In this document: positions 37,837-47,020 of the stretch, piece after piece
Numbering within the stretch: position 1 is the first letter of the stretch
How the letters are laid out: every line of letters begins with the position of its first letter
Assembly (NCBI GenBank): GCA_902706205.1
Contig: CACSKA010000009.1
Span: 216,458-280,457 of the forward strand
Direction: 5' to 3'
Length of the DNA stretch: 64,000 nt
Origin: Chryseobacterium sp. 18061
GTDB lineage: Bacteria; Pseudomonadota; Gammaproteobacteria; Enterobacterales; Enterobacteriaceae
Made by a program: the position numbers and the translations under genes
The notes under the pieces: generated by a model
Seen by the model: the letters and a program-made list of their open reading frames with translations, nothing else
What the model was told of the DNA's origin: nothing
The model's database searches: none

Positions 37837-38472
37837 TTACTCCAGCTGTTGTAGATTACCCTGCGGCGTCACCCGCCAACGGTGCTGGCAGAAATAAAGC
37901 AGCGGGTTGTCCTGATTGCTGTCGCTGTAACCGCTATACAGGCGTAGCGGCGTGCCGATTTTCTGTTCAAGCTGCGCCACTTTTTCATGACCTAAACAGC
38001 GCAGCGTTAGCACCCAGCCACCGTAACGTCGCTCGGTCATGCTGGCGATGAGATTCACCCGTGGCAACCACGGCGTATCAACATAGACCTGCTCTACCAG
38101 CGATTTGGGCGAACCGGTTATCAGCCAGACGTCGGCATCGGAGCTGGTCAGGTATTCAGTGAGGCGCTGATGCACCACCGGGAATGCCGTCACATGCCCG
38201 CGGAACCACAGCACAAATTTGGCTTCAATGGCCTTCAGCCGCGCTTCGCTGTGCCCAAACGTTGCGGCCCACAGCAGCAAGCTCATCGGCCAGCGTGCCG
38301 CACGCCCTTTCACCAGCAGCGCGACGCCAATCACCGGTAATACCGGCAGAACCAAAAGCACATTGAACGGGTTATGGCGCAACAGATACCGTAAAAAGCT
38401 GCCAAACATATCCTGCTGATGCAGCGTACCATCCAGATCAAAAAACACTACCCGACGCGAGTTGCTTACCAA
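37837..38472 (-). CDS. pgpC: PgpC (YfhB), phosphatidylglycerophosphatase C
   Basis: 211-residue HAD-superfamily phosphatase, same length as E. coli PgpC, with catalytic motif 'VVFFDLDGTLHQQDMF' (DxDxT), 'LITGSP' and 'SDSNQDNPLL', and an internal hydrophobic segment for membrane association. It dephosphorylates phosphatidylglycerophosphate. The start is a TTG (38472) preceded by a strong AAGGAGA six bases upstream; no ATG alternative fits. Confidence 0.93.
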   Translation of the reverse strand: MVSNSRRVVFFDLDGTLHQQDMFGSFLRYLLRHNPFNVLLVLPVLPVIGVALLVKGRAARWPMSLLLWAATFGHSEARLKAIEAKFVLWFRGHVTAFPVVHQRLTEYLTSSDADVWLITGSPKSLVEQVYVDTPWLPRVNLIASMTERRYGGWVLTLRCLGHEKVAQLEQKIGTPLRLYSGYSDSNQDNPLLYFCQHRWRVTPQGNLQQLE

Positions 38473-38730
38473 ACTGTTCTCCTTAAAAAGGTCAGCGCGT
38501 ATGAGTCATTCCTGTCAAATAGCCTAACAGCCAGAACCTCACATTTCCAAAAACGATCCGCAATGCGTCTTTCCCTTGTGAGGGAGACAGCGTATCCTTT
38601 TGATTAAAATAATGAATCGGTTAAGGACGCAGCACGACTATTCCGTAATGAGCCGTGTGTGCATCACAATCCCCTATAATCAAAGACAAAATTCTGACAG
38701 GCGGCCGTTGTCCGGCCCTCTGGAGAGCCA

Positions 38731-39579
38731 ATGAACTGTTTGATTCGTATTCGCCAGCGTTATTCCGGGCTTGCGCAAAGTGATAAAAAGCTGGCGGATT
38801 TCATCCTGACGCAGCCGGACGAGGCGCGCCATCTCAGCTCGCAGCAGCTGGCAGGCGTAGCCGGTGTCAGCCAGTCTAGCGTGGTGAAGTTCGCCCAGAA
38901 ACTGGGTTTTAAGGGGTTTCCAGCACTTAAACTGGCGCTGAGCGAAGCGTTGGCCAGCAATCCTCATCCGCAGTCAGTGCCGGTTCATAATCAAATTCGC
39001 GGCGACGATCCGCTACGTCTGGTGGGTGAGAAACTCATCAAAGACAATATCTCAGCGATGCATGCGTCGCTGGATGTGAATACTGAAGAGAAGCTGCGGG
39101 AAAGCGTTGATTTGCTGCGTAATGCCCGGCGCATCGTGCTGACCGGGATCGGTGCTTCAGGCCTGGTGGCGCAAAACTTCAGCTGGAAGTTAATGAAGAT
39201 TGGTTTTAACGCCGTTGCCGAGCAGGACATGCACGCTTTACTGGCTACAGTGCAGGCGATGACCTCTGACGATTTACTGCTGGCGATTTCCTATTCTGGT
39301 GAACGGCGGGAGATAAACCTCGCGGCGGACGAAACGCTGCGCGTGGGCGGTAAAATTCTGGCAATCACTGGTTTCTCACCGAACGCGCTACAGCAGCGGG
39401 CGAGCCATTGTCTGTATACCATCGCGGAAGAACTTGCGACGCGCAGCGCGGCGATTTCCTCCACCAGCGCACAGATGATGCTCACCGATTTGCTGTTTAT
39501 GGGGCTGGTTCAGCAGGATCTGGAACACGCGCCGGACAGAATTCGGCACAGCGAGGCACTGGTGAAAAAGCTGGTTTGA
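38731..39579 (+). CDS. yfhH: YfhH, RpiR/MurR-family transcriptional regulator
   Basis: 282 residues: N-terminal helix-turn-helix of the RpiR type ('LSSQQLAGVAGVSQSSVVKFAQKLG') and a C-terminal SIS sugar-phosphate-binding domain ('VLTGIGASGLVAQNF', 'AISYSGERREI'). Collinear with E. coli YfhH. Target genes are not known. GGAG site before the ATG. The 258-bp divergent gap with pgpC presumably holds its promoter. Confidence 0.93.
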   Translation: MNCLIRIRQRYSGLAQSDKKLADFILTQPDEARHLSSQQLAGVAGVSQSSVVKFAQKLGFKGFPALKLALSEALASNPHPQSVPVHNQIRGDDPLRLVGEKLIKDNISAMHASLDVNTEEKLRESVDLLRNARRIVLTGIGASGLVAQNFSWKLMKIGFNAVAEQDMHALLATVQAMTSDDLLLAISYSGERREINLAADETLRVGGKILAITGFSPNALQQRASHCLYTIAEELATRSAAISSTSAQMMLTDLLFMGLVQQDLEHAPDRIRHSEALVKKLV

Positions 39580-39635
39580 GCAAGGAATGAGCGTATAATG
39601 CCCGCCCTGTTTGTGTTGTTTCTGAGAATTTCTGT

Positions 39636-39896
39636 ATGGCGCTGTTAATTACCAAAAAATGCATCAATTGCGATATGTGCGAACCGGAATGCCCTAACGA
39701 GGCGATTTCGATGGGCAATAGCATTTATGAGATTAACAGCGATCGCTGCACGGAATGTGTCGGCCATTACGAAACGCCGACCTGTCAGAAAGTGTGTCCT
39801 ATCCCCAACACCATCATCGTCAATCCTGAGCACGTTGAAAACGAAGAGCAGCTGTGGGATAAGTTCGTCCAGCTGCACCACGCGGATAAAATCTAA
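39636..39896 (+). CDS. yfhL: YfhL, 2[4Fe-4S] ferredoxin
   Basis: 86 residues with two cysteine clusters: 'CINCDMCEPECP' (CxxCxxCxxxC) and, in the second half, 'CTECVG' plus 'CQKVCP', the pattern of Allochromatium-type ferredoxins with an insertion in the second cluster. In E. coli YfhL is an electron carrier needed for some tRNA hydroxylation. The ribosome-binding site is weak. It overlaps the acpS 3' end by 4 bp on the opposite strand, so no room remains for the shoB/ohsC genes found near here in E. coli. Confidence 0.95.
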   Translation: MALLITKKCINCDMCEPECPNEAISMGNSIYEINSDRCTECVGHYETPTCQKVCPIPNTIIVNPEHVENEEQLWDKFVQLHHADKI

Positions 39897-40273
39897 CTCT
39901 CCATTATCACCGTTGCGCAGGCGTAATGACGTTCGTCCGCCAGCGTGACGTGAATATGGGCCACGCCCAGCTGAACGGCCAGCTCGCTGGCTGCGCCCCA
40001 GAGTCGCAGCTTCGGTTTGCCCAGCTCATCGTTGTAAACTTCAAACTGTTCAAACGCCAGTCCGTTACGGATACCGGTGCCGAGCGCTTTTGATGCAGCC
40101 TCTTTCACCGCGAACCGCTTGGCGAGAAAGCGCACCGGCTGCTGATGCGTTTCCCAGATTTTCCATTCACCTTCGCTGAGCACCCGCCGCGCAAGGCGAT
40201 CGCCGCTGCGAGCGATCACCGCTTCAATACGGGTAATTTCAACGATATCGGTGCCGATACCGACGATCGCCAT
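39893..40273 (-). CDS. acpS: AcpS, holo-[acyl-carrier-protein] synthase
   Basis: 126 residues (E. coli 126). Metal and CoA site motifs: 'IGTDIVEITRIE' (Asp) and 'RFAVKEAASKALGTG' (Glu). It transfers 4'-phosphopantetheine to ACP. The start shares one base with the pdxJ stop (TAATG), the classic pdxJ-acpS coupling. Confidence 0.97.
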   Translation of the reverse strand: MAIVGIGTDIVEITRIEAVIARSGDRLARRVLSEGEWKIWETHQQPVRFLAKRFAVKEAASKALGTGIRNGLAFEQFEVYNDELGKPKLRLWGAASELAVQLGVAHIHVTLADERHYACATVIMES

Positions 40274-41004
40274 TAGCGACGCGCTTCCTGCATCAGACGC
40301 TTCATTTCTGAAACAGCTTCTTTCAGGCCGCTCATTACCGCACGGCCGATAATCGCGTGACCGATATTCAGTTCGTGCATTTCCGGCAGCCCGGCAATGG
40401 CTTTGACGTTGTGATAGGTCAGACCATGCCCGGCGTTGACTTTCAAGCCGAGGCCCGCCGCGTAGGTCGCCGCACTGGCGATGCGTTCCAGCTCTTTTAC
40501 CTGCTGCGCTTCACTTTCCGCGTCGGCATAACAGCCTGTGTGGATTTCAATGTACGGCGCACCCACGTCGGCAGCGGCTTTAATTTGTGCGCGGTCGGCG
40601 TCGATAAACAGTGACACCAGGATCCCGGCATCCGCCAGACGTTTGCAGGCGTCGCGCATTTTGTCGAGCTGCCCGGCAACGTCCAGCCCGCCTTCGGTGG
40701 TCACTTCCTGACGCTTTTCCGGCACCAGGCAGCAGAAATGCGGTTTGGTTTCACAGGCAATCGTCAGCATTTCTTCGGTAACGGCCATTTCGAGGTTCAT
40801 GCGGGTATCGAGGGTCTGGCGCAGAATACGTACGTCGCGGTCGGTGATGTGGCGACGGTCTTCGCGCAGATGCACCGTGATGCCATCGGCACCCGCCTGC
40901 TCGGCGATAAACGCAGCCTGAACCGGGTCCGGATACGCGGTACCGCGTGCGTTACGCAGCGTAGCGATATGGTCAATATTGACGCCTAACAGTAATTCAG
41001 CCAT
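40273..41004 (-). CDS. pdxJ: PdxJ, pyridoxine 5'-phosphate synthase
   Basis: 243-residue TIM-barrel enzyme, same length as E. coli PdxJ, combining deoxyxylulose 5-phosphate and 1-amino-3-hydroxyacetone phosphate to PNP. Conserved 'GVNIDHIATLRNARG', 'GADGITVHLREDRRHI', 'EIHTGCYA' and 'NAGHGL'. Lies between recO and acpS in the rnc-era-recO-pdxJ-acpS series. Confidence 0.98.
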   Translation of the reverse strand: MAELLLGVNIDHIATLRNARGTAYPDPVQAAFIAEQAGADGITVHLREDRRHITDRDVRILRQTLDTRMNLEMAVTEEMLTIACETKPHFCCLVPEKRQEVTTEGGLDVAGQLDKMRDACKRLADAGILVSLFIDADRAQIKAAADVGAPYIEIHTGCYADAESEAQQVKELERIASAATYAAGLGLKVNAGHGLTYHNVKAIAGLPEMHELNIGHAIIGRAVMSGLKEAVSEMKRLMQEARR

Positions 41005-41030
41005 GACAATCCTCGTTTTTGATTTTGGTT

Positions 41031-41747
41031 CTACGGTTCCTGACGCTTTGGCACAAACTGTCGGAACAGTTCGCGGCTTTTGAGCGGCTTTCCTCCCAGA
41101 TACGGCTTGAGTGCCATACGGGTGAAGCGCTTCGCCGCCCGCAATGCATCCACATCGGGGAATTCGCGGTTGGCGAGAGCCTTCAAATGGTGCCCGGTAA
41201 ACGTGTTGTTATCAATCACTACGCTTGCGATAAAACCTTTTTCTTCACGATAACGGTAGGTCATGGTGTCTTCCACTGCCTCACCGCTGCCCGCACAATG
41301 CAGGAAATCCACGCCATATCCAAGATGCGCCAGCAGCGCCAGCTCAAAGCGACGCAGCACAGGCTCCGGCGTACCGGTCACCCCGGCCAGCGCCTGAATA
41401 CAGTGCAGATAATCGAAAAAGAGCTCGGAGAAACGGGTTTCGTTTTCCAGTACGCGAGAGATGAGTTCGTTGACGTATAAACCGCTATAAAGCGCGATAC
41501 CGCTGAGAGGAAGTGCGAGAGAGACAGCTTCGGCACTGCGCAGCGTTTTGACATCACCGCGGCCACCAAAACGAACCAGCAAGGGAGTAAAGGGCTGAAG
41601 CGCACCTTTAAGATTTGAACGTTTGGAACGTGCACCTTTAGCAACAAGGCGCACGCGGCCCGACTCTTCCGTGAAGACGTCCAGAATAAGACTGGTTTCG
41701 CTCCAGGGACGACTATGCAGAACGAATGCGCGCTGCCAGCCTTCCAT
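41031..41747 (-). CDS. recO: RecO, RecF-pathway recombination mediator
   Basis: 238 residues (E. coli 242; the C-terminal tail is shorter). N-terminal OB fold ('GWQRAFVLHSRPWSETSLILD'), helical domain with 'RRFELALLAHLGYG'. It works with RecR to load RecA on SSB-coated DNA. Follows era by 10 bp in the same transcript. Confidence 0.97.
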   Translation of the reverse strand: MEGWQRAFVLHSRPWSETSLILDVFTEESGRVRLVAKGARSKRSNLKGALQPFTPLLVRFGGRGDVKTLRSAEAVSLALPLSGIALYSGLYVNELISRVLENETRFSELFFDYLHCIQALAGVTGTPEPVLRRFELALLAHLGYGVDFLHCAGSGEAVEDTMTYRYREEKGFIASVVIDNNTFTGHHLKALANREFPDVDALRAAKRFTRMALKPYLGGKPLKSRELFRQFVPKRQEP

Positions 41748-41757
41748 CGGGGTTTAC

Positions 41758-42663
41758 TTAAAGATCGTCGACATAACCGAGACTACGCAGTGCACGCTCG
41801 TCATCGGCCCAGCCAGATTTCACTTTCACCCACAGTTCAAGGTGTACAGGGGATTCGAACATCTCCTGCATATCTTTGCGGGCTTCGATTCCGATGGTTT
41901 TGATTTTGGAACCTTTGTTGCCAATCACCATCTTTTTCTGGCCTTCACGTTCCACCAGGATCAAACCGTGAATGTCATACCCACCGCGTTCGTTAGTCTG
42001 GAAACGCTCGATTTCTACCGTGACGGAGTACGGCAGTTCGGCACCCAGGAAACGCATCAGTTTTTCACGGATGATTTCAGAAGCCATGAAACGCTGGGAA
42101 CGGTCAGTGATGTAATCTTCAGGGAAGTGATGAATAGCTTCCGGCAGATGCTTACGCACGATGCCTGCCATGGTATCGACGTTGAAGCCGGTTTCCGCAG
42201 AGATAGGCACGATATCCAGGAAGTTCATCTGCTTACCGAGGAACTGCAGATGCGGCAGCAGGTCAGCTTTTTCCTGTACGTTATCCACTTTGTTGATAGC
42301 CAGAATAACCGGCGCACGACCGCCACGGAGCTTGTTCAGCACCATTTCATCGTCGGCAGTCCAGCGAGTGCCTTCCACCACGAAGATAATCAGCTCAACG
42401 TCACCGATAGAGCTGCTCGCAGCTTTGTTCATCAGACGGTTGATGGCACGCTTCTCTTCAATATGCAGACCCGGAGTATCGACGTAAATCGCCTGATAAG
42501 CCCCTTCGGTATGGATACCGACGATGCGGTGGCGCGTGGTTTGCGCTTTGCGTGAGGTAATGGATATCTTCTGCCCAAGCAGATTGTTCAGCAGCGTGGA
42601 TTTGCCGACGTTGGGACGTCCAACGATGGCAATAAACCCGCAGTAACTCTTTTCGTCGCTCAT
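41758..42663 (-). CDS. era: Era, ribosome-assembly GTPase
   Basis: 301 residues (same as E. coli): GTPase domain with G1 'GRPNVGKST', G3 'DTPGL', G4 'NKVD', and a C-terminal KH domain with 'VIGNKGSKIKTIG'. It binds the 3' end of 16S rRNA and supports 30S maturation. The start overlaps the rnc stop (ATGA). Confidence 0.98.
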   Translation of the reverse strand: MSDEKSYCGFIAIVGRPNVGKSTLLNNLLGQKISITSRKAQTTRHRIVGIHTEGAYQAIYVDTPGLHIEEKRAINRLMNKAASSSIGDVELIIFVVEGTRWTADDEMVLNKLRGGRAPVILAINKVDNVQEKADLLPHLQFLGKQMNFLDIVPISAETGFNVDTMAGIVRKHLPEAIHHFPEDYITDRSQRFMASEIIREKLMRFLGAELPYSVTVEIERFQTNERGGYDIHGLILVEREGQKKMVIGNKGSKIKTIGIEARKDMQEMFESPVHLELWVKVKSGWADDERALRSLGYVDDL

Positions 42664-43340
42664 TCCAGCTCCAGTTTTTTCAGCGCCTGTTCGGCGGCAG
42701 CCTGCTCCGCCTTGCGGCGACTGGAACCTGTGCCAACTACCGGTTCACTCAGGCCGCTGACCTGGCAGTGGATAGTAAATTCCTGATCGTGGGCTTCGCC
42801 ACGCACCTGCACAACCAGATAGGAAGGCAGTGGCAAGTGACGACCCTGTAAATATTCCTGCAAACGTGTTTTCGGATCTTTTTGCTTATCACCTGGGCTG
42901 ATTTCATCCAGGCGGGTTTGATACCAGCTCAGGATCAGCCTTTCGACATTTTGAATATCGCTGTCGAGGAACACGCCGCCGATCAGCGCTTCAACGGTAT
43001 CAGCCAGAATAGATTCACGGCGGAAGCCTCCGCTTTTCAGCTCACCCGGACCAAGACGCAGGCACTCACCCAGTTCAAATTCACGGGCGATTTCGGCCAG
43101 CGTATTTCCACGCACAAGCGTGGCACGCATACGGCTCATATCACCTTCGTCTACGCGCGGAAAACGGTGATACAACGCGTTGGCGATGACGTAACTTAAA
43201 ATAGAGTCACCCAGGAATTCGAGGCGTTCATTATGCTTACTGCTCGCGCTTCGATGGGTTAAAGCCTGCTGCAACAGATCCTGATGTTGAAAAGTGTAGC
43301 CCAGCTTCCGTTGAAGCCGATTAATTACGATGGGGTTCAT
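42660..43340 (-). CDS. rnc: RNase III
   Basis: 226 residues: endonuclease domain with signature 'ERLEFLGDSILSYVIAN' and a C-terminal dsRNA-binding domain ending 'GSSRRKAEQAAAEQALKKLELE'. It cleaves double-stranded RNA, including rRNA precursors and its own leader. First gene of rnc-era-recO; preceded by a leader hairpin. Confidence 0.98.
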   Translation of the reverse strand: MNPIVINRLQRKLGYTFQHQDLLQQALTHRSASSKHNERLEFLGDSILSYVIANALYHRFPRVDEGDMSRMRATLVRGNTLAEIAREFELGECLRLGPGELKSGGFRRESILADTVEALIGGVFLDSDIQNVERLILSWYQTRLDEISPGDKQKDPKTRLQEYLQGRHLPLPSYLVVQVRGEAHDQEFTIHCQVSGLSEPVVGTGSSRRKAEQAAAEQALKKLELE

Positions 43341-43374
43341 GCGTTACCAAATAGATGAATGCGTCAATAATGCA

Positions 43375-43417
43375 GCACACGAAACCGACCTGAAAAAGCC
43401 AACGCGGTTTCGTGTGC
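43375..43417 (-). promoter_or_regulatory. rnc leader stem-loop (probable RNase III autoregulation site)
   Basis: A perfect 13-bp inverted repeat (GCACACGAAACCG, 43375-43387; CGGTTTCGTGTGC, 43405-43417) lies 35 bp before the rnc start. In E. coli RNase III cleaves a stem in the rnc 5' leader to destabilise the operon mRNA; position and form fit that element. Confidence 0.7.
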
Positions 43418-43519
43418 CGTGGATCCCTGATGGGTACCAACCTAAAACTTCGGGGGGACATTCTATACGCAACGCGTAGGGATGTCGTTAGCTGGAAGGT
43501 ATTTATATTCGAAATAATT

Positions 43520-43548
43520 CATGCTGCCACGATAATCATGGCAGCATG
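43520..43548 (-). terminator. Stem-loop after lepB
   Basis: CATGCTGCCA / TGGCAGCATG forms a perfect 10-bp stem 16 bp after the lepB stop on the minus strand. It lacks a T run, so it may attenuate or protect the 3' end rather than stop transcription fully before rnc. Confidence 0.5.
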
Positions 43549-43563
43549 AACAAAAGTCAGAAA

Positions 43564-44538
43564 TTAATGAATACCGCCGATACGACTTAAGCGTACGCCC
43601 GTCGGCCATTCACCTTCCTGTTTTTCGAAACTCATCCAGATGCCAACCGCTTTGCCGACCAGATTCGCTTCCGGGACAAAGCCCCAGTAACGGCTGTCTG
43701 CGCTGTTATCGCGGTTATCACCCATCATGAAGTAGTGTCCCGGTGGAACAACCCAGGTCGCCAGCTGCTGGCCCTGCTGTTGATAGTACATACCCAGCTG
43801 GTCCTGCGCGATTGGCACAGTCAGAATACGGTGTGTGACATCACCGAGCGTTTCTTTGCGCTCGCTCAGACGCACGCCGTTGTCTTTGTTCTCACCTTTC
43901 GGCAACTGCCAGAACCCGCTAGTCGCTTCGCCGCCGTTACGACGAGCAAAGGTCTGTACGAAATCGCTCGGCTCAACATCGGAGTACGTCACCGGCAGTG
44001 CGTTACCACACGCCTGACCCGAACTGCAGTTTGGCTGAATGGTGACTTCTTTGGCGATAGGATCGTACGTCACTTTGTCACCCGGCAGACCAACAGCGCG
44101 CTTAATATAATCAAGACGCGGATCTTCCGGATATTTGAACACCACGACATCACCCCGTTTCGGATGACCGGTTTCAATTAACGTATTCTGATAAATCGGG
44201 TCTTTGATTCCGTAGGCGAATTTCTCCACCAGAATAAAGTCACCGATTAGCAGCGTTGGCATCATGGAGCCTGACGGGATCTGGAATGGCTCATAAATAA
44301 ATGAGCGCACAATCAGCACGATAGCCAGCACCGGGAATACCGATGCGCCCGTTTCCAGCCAGCCCGGTTTCGGGCCAACTTTCTTCAACGTCTTTTTATC
44401 CAGCGTATCACCCGCTGCAACCTGCGCAGCGGCCTGACGTTCACGGCGTTTTGGTGCAAAAATAAACTTATCCAGGCACCATAAAATCCCTGTCACCAGG
44501 GTCGCAATGACCAGGATCAGGGCAAACATGTTCGCCAT
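43564..44538 (-). CDS. lepB: LepB, signal peptidase I
   Basis: 324 residues (E. coli 324) with two N-terminal TM segments and a periplasmic catalytic domain. Ser91 in 'QIPSGSMMPTL' and Lys146 in 'LDYIKRAVGLPGDKV' form the dyad; box E 'GDNRDNSADSRYWG' is intact. It removes signal peptides from exported proteins. Follows lepA by 17 bp in one operon. Confidence 0.98.
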   Translation of the reverse strand: MANMFALILVIATLVTGILWCLDKFIFAPKRRERQAAAQVAAGDTLDKKTLKKVGPKPGWLETGASVFPVLAIVLIVRSFIYEPFQIPSGSMMPTLLIGDFILVEKFAYGIKDPIYQNTLIETGHPKRGDVVVFKYPEDPRLDYIKRAVGLPGDKVTYDPIAKEVTIQPNCSSGQACGNALPVTYSDVEPSDFVQTFARRNGGEATSGFWQLPKGENKDNGVRLSERKETLGDVTHRILTVPIAQDQLGMYYQQQGQQLATWVVPPGHYFMMGDNRDNSADSRYWGFVPEANLVGKAVGIWMSFEKQEGEWPTGVRLSRIGGIH

Positions 44539-44555
44539 GCCAACTCCTTTATTGG

Positions 44556-46355
44556 TTATTTACCGTCTTTTCCGACATGCAGAATGGCGAGGAACGCTTC
44601 CTGTGGCAGCTCAACGTTACCAACCTGTTTCATACGTTTTTTACCGTCTTTCTGTTTCTGCAGCAGCTTTTTCTTACGGCTGACGTCGCCGCCGTAGCAT
44701 TTAGCCAGAACGTTTTTACGCAGCTGTTTCACAGTAGAACGCGCAATGATGTGGTTGCCGATCGCCGCCTGGATCGCGATATCAAACTGCTGACGCGGGA
44801 TCAGTTCTTTCATCTTTTCAACCAGTTCACGACCGCGATACGGTGCATTGTCGTTATGGGTGATCAGCGCCAGGGCATCAACACGCTCGCCGTTGATCAG
44901 CACATCAACACGCACCATGTTGGACGCCTGGAAGCGTTTGAAGTTGTAATCCAGTGACGCATAGCCACGGGAGGTGGACTTCAGACGGTCGAAGAAATCG
45001 AGTACCACTTCAGCCATTGGGATCTCATAGGTCAGAGCAACCTGGTTACCGTGGTAAACCATGTTGGTCTGCACGCCACGTTTCTCCACGCACAGAGTCA
45101 TGACGTTGCCGAGATATTCCTGCGGCAGCAGCATGTGACACTCAGCGATAGGCTCGCGCAGCTCTTCAATGTTATTCAGCGGCGGCAGCTTAGACGGGCT
45201 GTCGACGTAGATAATTTCATTATTGGTGTTTTGCACCTCATACACTACCGTCGGCGCGGTGGTGATCAGATCCAGGTCGTATTCACGCTCCAGACGCTCC
45301 TGGATGATTTCCATGTGCAGCAGGCCGAGGAAGCCACAGCGGAAGCCGAAGCCCAGCGCCGTTGAGCTTTCTGGCTCGTAGAACAGAGACGCATCGTTGA
45401 GGCTCAATTTGCCCAGCGCGTCACGGAAGTTCTCGTAATCATCGGAACTGACCGGGAACAGGCCCGCGTAAACCTGAGGTTTGACTTTCTTGAAGCCCGG
45501 CAGCGCTTTGTCAGCCGGATTACGGGACAGCGTCAGAGTATCGCCAACTGGTGCGCCCAAGATGTCTTTGATCGCACAAACCAGCCAGCCTACTTCGCCG
45601 CAGTTCAGTTGGGTACGGTCAACCTGTTTCGGGGTGAAGATACCCAGACGGTCTGCGTTGTAGACCTGGCCAGTACTAATGACTTTGACTTTGTCGCCTT
45701 TGCGCAGGGTGCCGTTTTTCACACGGATAAGCGATACAACGCCAAGGTAGTTATCAAACCAGGAGTCGATGATCAGCGCTTGCAGCGGTGCTTCCGGATC
45801 GCCCTGAGGTGCAGGGATATCACGCACCAGACGTTCTAAGACTTCTGGCACGCCCACACCGGTTTTCGCCGAGCAGCGCACAGCGTCTGCGGCGTCGATG
45901 CCGACGATATCTTCAATTTCTTCCGCCACGCGCTCCGGATCGGCCGCTGGCAGGTCAATTTTGTTAAGAACGGGAACCACTTCCAGGTTCATTTCCATCG
46001 CGGTGTAGCAGTTGGCCAGCGTCTGTGCTTCTACGCCCTGCCCGGCGTCAACCACCAGCAGTGCACCTTCACAGGCAGCCAAAGAACGGGATACTTCATA
46101 GGAGAAGTCAACGTGGCCCGGGGTATCGATGAAGTTAAGCTGGTAGGTTTCACCATCCGTCGCTTTGTAATCCAGGGTCACGCTCTGCGCTTTGATGGTG
46201 ATGCCGCGTTCACGTTCCAGATCCATGGAATCAAGAACCTGCGCCGCCATTTCACGATCGGAAAGACCACCGCAAATCTGGATAATACGGTCAGACAACG
46301 TCGATTTACCGTGGTCGATGTGAGCAATGATCGAAAAGTTACGTATATTCTTCAT
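44556..46355 (-). CDS. lepA: LepA (EF4), ribosome-associated GTPase
   Basis: 599 residues (same as E. coli): G domain with 'AHIDHGKSTLSDR', 'DTPGHVDF', 'NKIDLP', then EF-G-like domains and the unique C-terminal domain ending 'LHVGKDGK'. Implicated in translation initiation and ribosome maturation. First gene of lepA-lepB. Confidence 0.98.
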   Translation of the reverse strand: MKNIRNFSIIAHIDHGKSTLSDRIIQICGGLSDREMAAQVLDSMDLERERGITIKAQSVTLDYKATDGETYQLNFIDTPGHVDFSYEVSRSLAACEGALLVVDAGQGVEAQTLANCYTAMEMNLEVVPVLNKIDLPAADPERVAEEIEDIVGIDAADAVRCSAKTGVGVPEVLERLVRDIPAPQGDPEAPLQALIIDSWFDNYLGVVSLIRVKNGTLRKGDKVKVISTGQVYNADRLGIFTPKQVDRTQLNCGEVGWLVCAIKDILGAPVGDTLTLSRNPADKALPGFKKVKPQVYAGLFPVSSDDYENFRDALGKLSLNDASLFYEPESSTALGFGFRCGFLGLLHMEIIQERLEREYDLDLITTAPTVVYEVQNTNNEIIYVDSPSKLPPLNNIEELREPIAECHMLLPQEYLGNVMTLCVEKRGVQTNMVYHGNQVALTYEIPMAEVVLDFFDRLKSTSRGYASLDYNFKRFQASNMVRVDVLINGERVDALALITHNDNAPYRGRELVEKMKELIPRQQFDIAIQAAIGNHIIARSTVKQLRKNVLAKCYGGDVSRKKKLLQKQKDGKKRMKQVGNVELPQEAFLAILHVGKDGK

Positions 46356-46540
46356 AGTTAGAGTTAGTTATGCCTTACGAATTCCTGGAGGCCGCGGGTC
46401 TGCGCCTGACGTTTGATCGTTCGAAAACGCCGCATTCTACACTACATCTCCGTCGCCAGGAAATGCTCTTCCGGCAAGCTTAGCGGTTAGTTGTGGGGAG
46501 ATCCTGCTGGAGATGTAAATAAAGATAAAAGCCAGCGTAA

Positions 46541-47020
46541 TTACTGGCTCAGTTCAGAGGATGAGGCGTCGACGCGCAGTATATTTGGCGGCAGACCTAC
46601 GCTGATAATGACCGGCTGCCACGATTCACGAGAAGCCAGTTTTGGGGAAAGGCCACGGGCAACCAAAAAGCCACCCACACCACCTAAAACACCACCTGCA
46701 AACGCGGCTAAATCACTGCCAAATAACAGCTGGAACACCGCAGCCATGACGAAAAGACCCAGTAGCGGTGTCATGTAGACCAGCACCGCGGAGCTCAAAA
46801 GGCTACCCTCGCTGATGCCAAGCTCTACTTTCTGTCCCACCATCAGCGGCTCTGCGCTGGGTACGGTAATGGTGTGTTCCGTTTGGGGTCCGAGTTTGTT
46901 GAGCACCCTACTGCCACACCCGGCTCGCGAAGAGCAACTGCTACAGGAGGATTTGACGTCACAGCTCACCTTCGCGACGCCGTCGCCCCAGGAGATAACC
47001 GTGGCCCACTCTTTAATCAT
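46541..47020 (-). CDS. rseC: RseC, SoxR-reducing system / sigma-E locus membrane protein
   Basis: 159-residue inner-membrane protein with an N-terminal Cys-rich segment ('CDVKSSCSSCSSRAGCGS') and two TM helices ('VLVYMTPLLGLFVMAAVF', 'AAFAGGVLGGVGGFLVA'). Linked to reduction of SoxR and, weakly, to sigma-E activity. ATGA overlap with rseB; last gene of rpoE-rseABC. Confidence 0.96.
   Translation of the reverse strand: MIKEWATVISWGDGVAKVSCDVKSSCSSCSSRAGCGSRVLNKLGPQTEHTITVPSAEPLMVGQKVELGISEGSLLSSAVLVYMTPLLGLFVMAAVFQLLFGSDLAAFAGGVLGGVGGFLVARGLSPKLASRESWQPVIISVGLPPNILRVDASSSELSQ

Noticed and set aside
39880..39900. shoB/ohsC toxin-antitoxin pair expected near yfhL and acpS in E. coli
   Set aside because: yfhL and acpS overlap by 4 bp here, leaving no space for it.
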